A stretch of DNA of 64,000 nt, taken from assembly GCF_018736065.1 (NCBI RefSeq), contig NZ_CP076128.1, forward strand, positions 3,907,001-3,971,000, given 5' to 3'. Under the pieces are notes generated by a model that saw nothing but the letters and a program-made list of their open reading frames with translations, did no database searches and had not been told where the DNA came from. Every line of letters starts with the position of its first letter. The stretch's first letter is position 1. The DNA comes from Flammeovirga kamogawensis (GTDB lineage: Bacteria > Bacteroidota > Bacteroidia > Cytophagales > Flammeovirgaceae). This document shows positions 18,378 through 25,098 of this stretch, piece after piece. Both the position numbers and the translations under genes were made by a program.

Positions 18378-19523
18378 ATTTGTCTTAGGGTGTCCTTTCC
18401 CAATTACTGCATTAACAGTAGTATGAATGATATGATTAGCCCATTCAACACTTCTGGTAATGTGAGGTCCCATATCGAACCTATATCCACAGTTAACTTC
18501 GAAGTTGGAAAAATAGCTAATAGCTAAAAATTCTTGATCAAAAGTTGAAGGTAAAGCACTATAAGTAATTTCAGAGTTAAGCTGAAATGTGATAAACATC
18601 TTCTCAGTATTGTACCCGCCGGATGCTTTAATATCAAGTGCAGGTATCATAGAGTAATGTATTCCAGATTCAGTACTTAATGTAAAGCTTTGGTGTTGTA
18701 CTCCAATTCCTGCTCCTACCATTGCGCCAAGAAAAAAGCCATTCCACACTAATACACCTGCACCACCACCAATAACAGTAAAATCATTCATTCTTAAACG
18801 AGTCATTGTGCCGTATTTAGAATCCGGATTTCTTGCAAGAGGAGGAATAAAAGGTTCTGCAGCATTATAATTTTCTGAACGGAACCTTAGTTTGTAATAT
18901 GTTGTAAAAGCACTTTTTAATTGAATTTCTTTTTGTTTGAAAACAGCCTTATAGCTAAACTTTTTATTAGTAAATTTTACCGCATTTAAATTGATCGATC
19001 TTGTGATAATATCTTCTCTAATTAGTTTTTCAGGACGATTCCAAGTACTATCATAAATAGCAACATTGGTATCTGTAAAACCACTATACCTATAATATTC
19101 AGCATCTAAATACCATTTTTTTACAAAGCCATCAACCCTTAACCTAAATACACTTGATTTGCCATAAATATCTTCGTTATATTCTGAAATTGGTGTTTGT
19201 ATACTGGCTCTAACTCCTAGATTGCCAAAACTTATACCTAGGCCAATTAAATAACTATTATTAGGTATATAGACAACATCTTTTGGACGGTCTCTTCTTA
19301 TAAGAGCATCATCATCCCACCAATTATTAGGAGGGTGATTATTAAAAGTTAATTGTAACTTTGAGTTAGACATAAAAATACTTCCACTAATCTTATCATT
19401 TATATCTCTTACAAAATGCTTTAAGTATACACTATCTGCTTCCGGCTTTTTTTGAGAAAAAACAATGGAGTAGGTAAAGGTAAATGCTATGATGAATAGG
19501 AGTTTTAATTTACAGAAGCCCAT
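18357..19523 (-). CDS. Putative outer-membrane protein, DUF4421-like
   Basis: This 388-residue product has a signal peptide (about 23 residues, ending in FS|Q) and amphipathic strands with YIPNNSYLIGLGISFGNLG. That resembles the DUF4421 family of Bacteroidota envelope proteins, but I rate the family assignment as tentative. Later strands contain Gly-rich turns (GGGAGVLVWNGFFLGAMVG). The C-terminus is charged (KTNKKASDD) rather than ending in an aromatic. It is convergent with the glutamate dehydrogenase gene and shares a terminator with it. Confidence 0.65.
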   Translation of the reverse strand: MGFCKLKLLFIIAFTFTYSIVFSQKKPEADSVYLKHFVRDINDKISGSIFMSNSKLQLTFNNHPPNNWWDDDALIRRDRPKDVVYIPNNSYLIGLGISFGNLGVRASIQTPISEYNEDIYGKSSVFRLRVDGFVKKWYLDAEYYRYSGFTDTNVAIYDSTWNRPEKLIREDIITRSINLNAVKFTNKKFSYKAVFKQKEIQLKSAFTTYYKLRFRSENYNAAEPFIPPLARNPDSKYGTMTRLRMNDFTVIGGGAGVLVWNGFFLGAMVGAGIGVQHQSFTLSTESGIHYSMIPALDIKASGGYNTEKMFITFQLNSEITYSALPSTFDQEFLAISYFSNFEVNCGYRFDMGPHITRSVEWANHIIHTTVNAVIGKGHPKTNKKASDD

Positions 19524-19719
19524 AAATAGTAATGAATAGAATTATCATGAAAAATAAGTGATTTCATTTCACAAAAAAAATATGAGGTATATATTTAATA
19601 AGAATAGTTAAATAATTTTTTTCGTTGTGGATGTTATTATAGGTTTAAAATTAAATATTTTAATCTATCTTCATCAAATATTCAAAATTAATCAGCAGAT
19701 ATTAACTCACAAAGTCACT

Positions 19720-20355
19720 ATGAAAACTAATAACATATTTTATTCAATCTGTATACTTATACTAGGTATAACACTTAATGTAAATGGACAACAAATTCCT
19801 CAGCAAGCAAGTGATATATCACCTTTATTAATTGGAGAAATAATTCCAAAAGAAATTCTTTTAAGAGACGTAGAAGGGAACGAAGTAAACTTATTGAAAG
19901 AAATAAAGAAAAAACCTTCTATCCTTGTTTTTTATAGAGGAGGATGGTGTCCGTACTGTAATAGACAACTGTCTGGGTTAGGAGAAGTATCAGATTATTT
20001 GGTAAGTATTGGGTATCAAATAATAGCAATATCACCAGATTCACCTGATGCATTATCTATGACTTATGATAAACATATGATGAATTATCAGCTTTTTTCT
20101 GATAGTGATATGTTAGCTTCTAAGGCATTTGGATTAGCTTATACATTAGATGATAAGTCATTTAATAAGTTTTCTAATTTAGGAATGGATATAGTAATGA
20201 CAGATGGAGGAAAGCATCAAATGTTACCTGTTCCAGCTGTATTTTTTGTTCGCCAAAATGGAGAGATCAATTTCGAGTACATCAACCCTAATTTTAAGAA
20301 ACGCATAAGCCCATCTTTATTAGTTGGAGCAGCTGAGTCTTTATCATCGGAATAA
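19720..20355 (+). CDS. Exported peroxiredoxin-like protein (AhpC/TSA family)
   Basis: The frame is open from a GTG at 19627, but the ATG at 19720 gives a good signal peptide (residues 1-24, ending VNGQ) and is the likely start. The 211-residue product has a thioredoxin fold with FYRGGWCPYCN (Cys77 and Cys80), followed by ISPDSPDA, typical of Bacteroidota peroxiredoxin-like proteins. It may reduce peroxides or act as a disulfide reductase in the periplasm. Only 15 bp separate it from the next small gene, so the two are probably co-transcribed. Confidence 0.85.
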   Translation: MKTNNIFYSICILILGITLNVNGQQIPQQASDISPLLIGEIIPKEILLRDVEGNEVNLLKEIKKKPSILVFYRGGWCPYCNRQLSGLGEVSDYLVSIGYQIIAISPDSPDALSMTYDKHMMNYQLFSDSDMLASKAFGLAYTLDDKSFNKFSNLGMDIVMTDGGKHQMLPVPAVFFVRQNGEINFEYINPNFKKRISPSLLVGAAESLSSE

Positions 20356-20370
20356 ATTATAAATAATAAT

Positions 20371-20715
20371 ATGCAAGCAATAAAAGAAGAAGAAAAACAA
20401 ATTGTAGGTAAGAGTTTTATATCAGAAAAATTAGGAGCTCATTTAATGGGTGGTAAATTAGATGCTCTTTCTGAAACAAGATTAATTCACCTTTCTAGAG
20501 ATGGATGGGAGTTGTCAAAATTGAAATCTGCTTATGGTAAGCAACAACAATTAATTGAAAAATATAAGGAAGCATTTATTATTGATGAAAAACCATCACT
20601 TGAAGATGATGTTCCTCCAATGCTTGCAGGTTTATTAAATCCATTACTGTTAGATATATTCTCATACGAAGAAGAATTGGGAAATTATATTCTGAATAAA
20701 ATCACTAGTAAGTAG
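20371..20715 (+). CDS. Small conserved-looking protein of unknown function
   Basis: The 114-residue product has no signal peptide, no membrane segment and no Cys. It appears largely helical (charged N-terminal half with SRDGWELSKLKSAYGKQQQLIEKY, then a hydrophobic MLAGLLNPLLLDIFSYEEELG segment). It lies 15 bp after the exported peroxiredoxin gene. The tight spacing suggests a shared transcript, though one product is exported and this one appears cytoplasmic. I do not recognise the family. Confidence 0.6.
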   Translation: MQAIKEEEKQIVGKSFISEKLGAHLMGGKLDALSETRLIHLSRDGWELSKLKSAYGKQQQLIEKYKEAFIIDEKPSLEDDVPPMLAGLLNPLLLDIFSYEEELGNYILNKITSK

Positions 20716-20798
20716 TGATAATAATCAGTTAAAATCAATTAACAAGTGTTTAAATTACATTTAATTAATAACATCAACTACTCTTAAATGTAATTATC

Positions 20799-21548
20799 AT
20801 GGAAACTAATGTATATACTCAATTAATCAAGAATTTAGAATATGAATTCACACATTCTGTTTCTAAAAAAGCAAGTGCTAAAGGAACAATAATAACACTT
20901 TCAAGAGATTATGGTTCTGGGATAAAAAAAGTTGGTGAGCAGCTTGTAAAATATTTGAACAAGAATGAGGTAGGATTCAATTTGCTAAAAAAAGAATGGA
21001 GACTCATTGATACCAGTGTTATTCGTGATTTATCAAGAGAATTAAGTATAGAATATAAGTTAATTGAAGAATATGTTCCTTTTGAAAAAAAAGGAATTAT
21101 TGAACAACTGATACATTCATTTGGTCCGAGTTATAATAAGTTAGATGGTAAATTATCATCAACTTTAAAAACAATAATTCATGCTTATTTTGAAAGAGGT
21201 AATGTTGTAATATTAGGAAGAGGTGCTGCTTTTTTTGCAGAACAATTAGATAATGCACTTAAAATTAAAGTGAATAGTACAATGCAATTTAGGATTGGAC
21301 ACCTTATGAAAGCACACAATCTTAATTTTGATGATGCAAAAATGAAAATGCTAGAAAATTCTAAATTAAGAAATGATTTCTTAGAGCATATTCAAAAAGG
21401 ACAAACCGAACATTATGATACTGTTATAGATAGAAGTCGATTAGACGATGAGACCTTAACAGAATACCTATATTCATTTGCAATAGCAAAAGTGAAGGAA
21501 TTGTCAAGACGACAAAAGAATAAAAATAAGTTTTCTACAGTGTATTAA
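20799..21548 (+). CDS. Cytidylate kinase-like family protein
   Basis: The 249-residue product matches the cytidylate kinase-like group (AAA_26): an N-terminal ITLSRDYGSGIKKVGEQL resembles the usual ITISREYGSGG P-loop region, and VVILGRGAAFF and a C-terminal Arg-rich DRSRLDDETLTEYL helix follow. The P-loop is less canonical than in true Cmk (GSGIKK in place of GSGGRE), so the substrate is doubtful. It is presumably cytoplasmic. It lies 83 bp after the small protein gene and ends at a bidirectional terminator. Confidence 0.72.
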   Translation: METNVYTQLIKNLEYEFTHSVSKKASAKGTIITLSRDYGSGIKKVGEQLVKYLNKNEVGFNLLKKEWRLIDTSVIRDLSRELSIEYKLIEEYVPFEKKGIIEQLIHSFGPSYNKLDGKLSSTLKTIIHAYFERGNVVILGRGAAFFAEQLDNALKIKVNSTMQFRIGHLMKAHNLNFDDAKMKMLENSKLRNDFLEHIQKGQTEHYDTVIDRSRLDDETLTEYLYSFAIAKVKELSRRQKNKNKFSTVY

Positions 21549-21613
21549 AATGAACTGTAGTAAAACAAGTATATGATTTATACACGTTAATTTACACCTA
21601 TACCTTATAAGAC

Positions 21614-21647
21614 AAAAAGCCTGTTGATTATTATCAACAGGCTTTTT
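21614..21647. terminator. Bidirectional terminator
   Basis: Perfect 15-bp stem (21614-21628 with 21633-21647), 4-nt loop, A-run before and T-run after. It lies between the convergent cytidylate-kinase-like gene and ccmE. Confidence 0.92.
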
Positions 21648-21667
21648 TATAAATATTCAATTTTTAT

Positions 21668-22084
21668 TTAAAGTTGTTTCTCCTCGTATTTAGAAGGACA
21701 CTTCATTAAAATTTCACTCGCTATAAAGTCTTGATTTTCCCCTTTAGCTCTTCCTATAACAACTACTTTTTCAGATTTTTCGAAATCTCTCATAGAAGCA
21801 GGAGGAGAATAACATACAACTTTTTTAGCAATGTTCTTATCATCTACTAATGTAAAAGCTAAATAGTTAGGGTCCTTTGCGGGATCATAATGTATGCCAA
21901 TTACATTTCCATTTTTATCTTTTTGAAGCTCACCAATAACATGAACTTTAGAAGAGTTACCATCAGCAGCAAGAGAATATGCTTCTGAGAAATCAACATA
22001 TTGGCTAGCATCTCCTGCAGTAACTACCAATATACTAATCATCACTCCAATGATGACTAGACCAAAAATATGAGACTTTTTCAT
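21668..22084 (-). CDS. ccmE: Cytochrome c maturation haem chaperone CcmE, Cys type
   Basis: The 138-residue product has an N-terminal membrane anchor (about 5-23) and an OB-fold domain (YLAFTLVDDKN, KVVVIGRAKG) with LMKCPSKY near the C-terminus. In E. coli CcmE the haem-binding site is HxxxY. Here the position holds Cys129-xxx-Tyr133, the CxxxY variant described for some delta-proteobacterial and archaeal CcmE. The protein would hold haem covalently in the periplasm for transfer by CcmF. It is last in a ccmB-ccmC-ccmD-ccmE order. Confidence 0.9.
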   Translation of the reverse strand: MKKSHIFGLVIIGVMISILVVTAGDASQYVDFSEAYSLAADGNSSKVHVIGELQKDKNGNVIGIHYDPAKDPNYLAFTLVDDKNIAKKVVCYSPPASMRDFEKSEKVVVIGRAKGENQDFIASEILMKCPSKYEEKQL

Positions 22085-22104
22085 AGGTTTAAAATTAGGT
22101 GTGA

Positions 22105-22353
22105 TTAGTTATTTAATAACTTTTCTAGTTTTGATATTTTTCTGTCGGTAGAAATAAGGTAAACCAACATTCCTGCCCACAATGCAACAATTACAGCTAC
22201 AACAACATATATTTTTCCTTCTGATCGGAAAGCATCAGCCATTTCGATAGAGCTGTTACTATAATCATTAGATGAAATAGGTATTTTATTTTGAGCCACT
22301 GCTGTGGCCATAAATACAACCCACATAGTGAGAAGTGATACTAATTTTTTCAT
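22105..22353 (-). CDS. CcmD-like small membrane protein
   Basis: The 82-residue product has a signal-like N-terminal hydrophobic stretch (AVAQ boundary), a short polar loop, then a transmembrane segment (IYVVVAVIVALWAGMLVYLI) and a basic cytoplasmic tail. That is the layout of Bacteroidota CcmD-family proteins, longer than the classical CcmD by its signal peptide. It sits between ccmC and ccmE with 14- and 20-bp gaps. In the known system CcmD links CcmC to CcmE. Confidence 0.8.
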   Translation of the reverse strand: MKKLVSLLTMWVVFMATAVAQNKIPISSNDYSNSSIEMADAFRSEGKIYVVVAVIVALWAGMLVYLISTDRKISKLEKLLNN

Positions 22354-22367
22354 TTTATATATCTTGA

Positions 22368-23033
22368 TTACTCGTTTTCTAAAATTTGATTTTCTATTTT
22401 TCTCATTCTAACTCTGATTTGAGCAAACCAAACTCCAATTAACGTCCATCCGATAATTGCAGGATAGAATATTAATCTTAATTTACTATCAAGGTCATAG
22501 GCATTAAACCCTGGGTTTCCACCATTACCTGGATGCAGAGAGTCTGTCAATCTAGGTAGAACAAAAATTAATGGAATAAACACAGCAAAGGCAAAGATAT
22601 TAAAGATTGCACTTATTCGTGCTCTTTGTTCTTCATCTTTAAAAGAACCTCTAAGTATTATATAGGCAAAGTAAAACATTAAGCCGCCAGCTGCACCATT
22701 TTGTTTAGGATCTCCGCTCCATGCAGAACCCCATGTAAATTTAGCCCATATCATGCCGGTAACGATACCAAGTATGCCGAATAAAATACCAGCATTAGCC
22801 AATTCTGAAGCCCATAAATCATCTTCTAATTTATGGTTTCTTAGGTATTTAATAGAGTAAATCATAGATGCGAATAGCACGATGATCATTCCAAACCACA
22901 TAGGGACATGGAAATATAAATTTCTTATTGTTTCATTAAGTATATCTAATCTTGGTACATCCATTAAGAGACCTCCAATTAGTGTATATGCTAGGAGCAA
23001 TATTGCAGTGATTTTCCACCAAGCGCCTTTCAT
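22368..23033 (-). CDS. ccmC: Haem transporter/handling protein CcmC
   Basis: I place the start at the ATG at 23033 (221 residues, MKGAWWKIT), which removes a 13-bp overlap with ccmB implied by an upstream TTG. Six transmembrane segments are visible. His residues that would bind haem are in YFHVPMW and in LTDSLHPGNGG. The Trp-rich motif reads WGSAWSGDPKQNG, so the inner WxWD pattern of the classical WWD domain is changed to WSGD. CcmC presents haem to CcmE in the inner membrane. It is in the ccmBCDE operon. Confidence 0.88.
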   Translation of the reverse strand: MKGAWWKITAILLLAYTLIGGLLMDVPRLDILNETIRNLYFHVPMWFGMIIVLFASMIYSIKYLRNHKLEDDLWASELANAGILFGILGIVTGMIWAKFTWGSAWSGDPKQNGAAGGLMFYFAYIILRGSFKDEEQRARISAIFNIFAFAVFIPLIFVLPRLTDSLHPGNGGNPGFNAYDLDSKLRLIFYPAIIGWTLIGVWFAQIRVRMRKIENQILENE

Positions 23034-23056
23034 TGTTGTTCTGTTTAATTTAAATC

Positions 23057-23731
23057 TTAACTTCTCCAAAGATAAGGAAATAGAAGATAAGAAACTGTAA
23101 TTACAATTATATCAATTGCAAAGATGACCATAATTTCATCCATAGTCTGACTTCTAGCAATACCATCTATTGCATTTTTTGATGCCTTAATAAGCATCAA
23201 AATCATTGGTAAGATAGCTGGTAATCCTAAAATTGCCATTAAAGTATTGTTGCCTTGTGCTTTAGCAGCAATACCTGCAACCATTGTTAAAGAAGAAGAA
23301 AAACCAATTGCACCTAACCCAACACATGCCATAAATAATGTAGGGTCTTGAACAGGGTTACCAAGAACAACACTATAAAAAGCCAAAGCTAAAAATGATA
23401 CAAGTACCATTAATAAAGCATTGTAAATTATTTTGGATAAAATTATTGATTGAGGGCTTACTATTTGATAATAATAAAAGTGCCTACCTCCAGATTCTTG
23501 AGTAAAACTTTTTGCTGCACCATTTAATGCCGCAAATAACTGTATAATCCAAAATAATGTATTCCATGTAATTGGAGAAAGTTCTACTTGGCGTTGGTTG
23601 AAACTCAGGTAACAAACGAATATTGTACTTACAGTATATAGTAATAATCCGTTAAGATTTGATCTTTCTCTCCATTCCAATGCAATTTCTTTTCGGACTA
23701 ATATTCCTATTTCTGATGCTATTGATTTCAT
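23057..23731 (-). CDS. ccmB: Haem exporter membrane subunit CcmB
   Basis: The 224-residue product, with the start at the ATG at 23731 rather than the TTG three codons upstream, has six transmembrane segments. It shows CcmB features such as LVRKEIALEWR at the N-terminus, FAALNGAAKSFTQE and YYQIVSPQSIILSKIIYN. It is the permease partner of the CcmA ATPase, but no ccmA is adjacent; upstream there is a divergent lipoprotein gene. It is the first gene of the ccmBCDE operon. Confidence 0.9.
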   Translation of the reverse strand: MKSIASEIGILVRKEIALEWRERSNLNGLLLYTVSTIFVCYLSFNQRQVELSPITWNTLFWIIQLFAALNGAAKSFTQESGGRHFYYYQIVSPQSIILSKIIYNALLMVLVSFLALAFYSVVLGNPVQDPTLFMACVGLGAIGFSSSLTMVAGIAAKAQGNNTLMAILGLPAILPMILMLIKASKNAIDGIARSQTMDEIMVIFAIDIIVITVSYLLFPYLWRS

Positions 23732-23750
23732 ATTTATCAAAGATACACTG

Positions 23751-23782
23751 CAAAATTACCAAAAAATCATGAATTGATCCAA
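23751..23782 (-). promoter_or_regulatory. Putative Bacteroidota-type promoter of ccmBCDE
   Basis: On the minus strand, TAATTTTG (23751-23758) matches the TAnnTTTG -7 element and is followed by C. A TTG at 23780-23782 lies 21 nt further upstream, an acceptable distance for the -33 element. The predicted start lies about 20 nt before the ccmB ATG. Confidence 0.5.
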
Positions 23783-23957
23783 TCGAATAAAAAAGTAACT
23801 TTTTTTGGCACTTTATATGTAATGACGTTTGTGTTATTTGTATAATTGTAAATTATTCCAAATGAAGAGTAATTTGAGCTTTTAACCTAAATAAGAAGAA
23901 GAAATCTTTTCTACGCTAACTTTCATTGAGATCTCTAGTAGAAAAGGTATAAATTTT

Positions 23958-24986
23958 ATGAAACAAACTTTCATTTATATATGTGTAATTCTTTGCCTTC
24001 TCTTAGATGGATGTGTACCTAAAGTATGTCCAGCTTATTCGTCGGCTTTTTACCAAAAGGATGATCCGAATAATCCATTCTATGTAACATCTACGAGAGA
24101 TACTACTAGCGATTATTTTGTTCCTTACGGCGATACTACGTATTCAATAAATGGAAAGGTAACTTATATTAGTTACTTTAAAGATGATTCTTTAGGGAAA
24201 GAAGAAGAGCTATTTGCATCAAGAGAAACAGAATGGAATGGTTTAGTTAAACCTAGAGGAGGTTTATATGGTAAACTAACACATCAAGATAGAAAACTAG
24301 TAAGTACAAATTATCCACAAACAATAAAAGCACTTACTAAGAACCCATATCCAATTGAATTAACAGAAGAGGATTCAATTATTGATTTTATACCAGAAGA
24401 CAGTATATATTTAGTATCCTCATCTGATTCTTTAGAAAATGCGTTATTTGGAGGTGGTCCAGGTTATGATGATTCTAGAGTTGCAAAAGAATTACCTGAG
24501 CAAAAAGAAAGAATTGCTGAAGAATCAACTTCAGACTCTTTACCGCCAATGAGATATGATGGATATGTTTACATGCAAAAATATGGTGACAGAGTTGCCT
24601 TAGAAGATAGCATGAGAGCAGGGTACTTTATTGTTCCAGATTCTATGTATTTAGTTGAGAGGAAGTGGTTTGAAATATGGAAGCCGAAGTATTATATGAT
24701 TCCGAAAAGAGTTCTTGATCAAAAAGATGCTGACCAGCTAGCAAAAATAGAGGCAGATTCTTTAAGTAAATTGCCTCAGTATGATTCTACTGGCCAATTA
24801 ATTGAGAAAAAGAAACTATTTGGTAAGAAGAAGAATAAAGAAGAAGAAATAGAAGATTTAAGTACTGACCTTCCTGAAGAAGACGATTCTGAAGAACCAG
24901 ATAAATCATCAAAAGGTAAGAAGAAGAATAAAAATAAAGCTACTAAGACGGAAGAAACAGAAACAGAAGAAGATGAAGATTGGTAA
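23958..24986 (+). CDS. Lipoprotein with acidic/basic low-complexity tail, unknown function
   Basis: The 342-residue product has a lipoprotein signal with lipobox LLDGC (Cys19), followed by KVCPAYSSAF. The central region is rich in Asp, Ser and Tyr with repeated EEDSI/EDSI(Y) elements. The tail from about residue 278 alternates Lys-rich (KKKLFGKKKNK) and Glu-rich blocks and ends in EEDEDW. The gene sits between ccmB and ccmF on the opposite strand. I do not recognise the family; CPAY after the lipid-anchored Cys is a possible family marker. A role in haem maturation cannot be claimed. Confidence 0.68.
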   Translation: MKQTFIYICVILCLLLDGCVPKVCPAYSSAFYQKDDPNNPFYVTSTRDTTSDYFVPYGDTTYSINGKVTYISYFKDDSLGKEEELFASRETEWNGLVKPRGGLYGKLTHQDRKLVSTNYPQTIKALTKNPYPIELTEEDSIIDFIPEDSIYLVSSSDSLENALFGGGPGYDDSRVAKELPEQKERIAEESTSDSLPPMRYDGYVYMQKYGDRVALEDSMRAGYFIVPDSMYLVERKWFEIWKPKYYMIPKRVLDQKDADQLAKIEADSLSKLPQYDSTGQLIEKKKLFGKKKNKEEEIEDLSTDLPEEDDSEEPDKSSKGKKKNKNKATKTEETETEEDEDW

Positions 24987-25020
24987 TCAAAAAAATATCT
25001 TCTTTGTTCAGTTAAATAAA

Positions 25021-25061
25021 AAAGGATCGATTATTATAATTAATAATCGATCCTTTTTTTT
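25021..25061. terminator. Bidirectional terminator
   Basis: Perfect 16-bp stem (25021-25036 with 25041-25056), 4-nt loop, T-run on plus and a matching T-run on minus. It lies between the convergent lipoprotein gene and ccmF. Confidence 0.92.
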
Positions 25062-25098
25062 ATGTTTAAATACTACTAAAATCAGTAGTTGAATACAT

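Noticed and set aside
19627-19719. GTG-started extension of the peroxiredoxin
   Set aside because: The extension has no domain and would bury the signal peptide that starts at the ATG at 19720.
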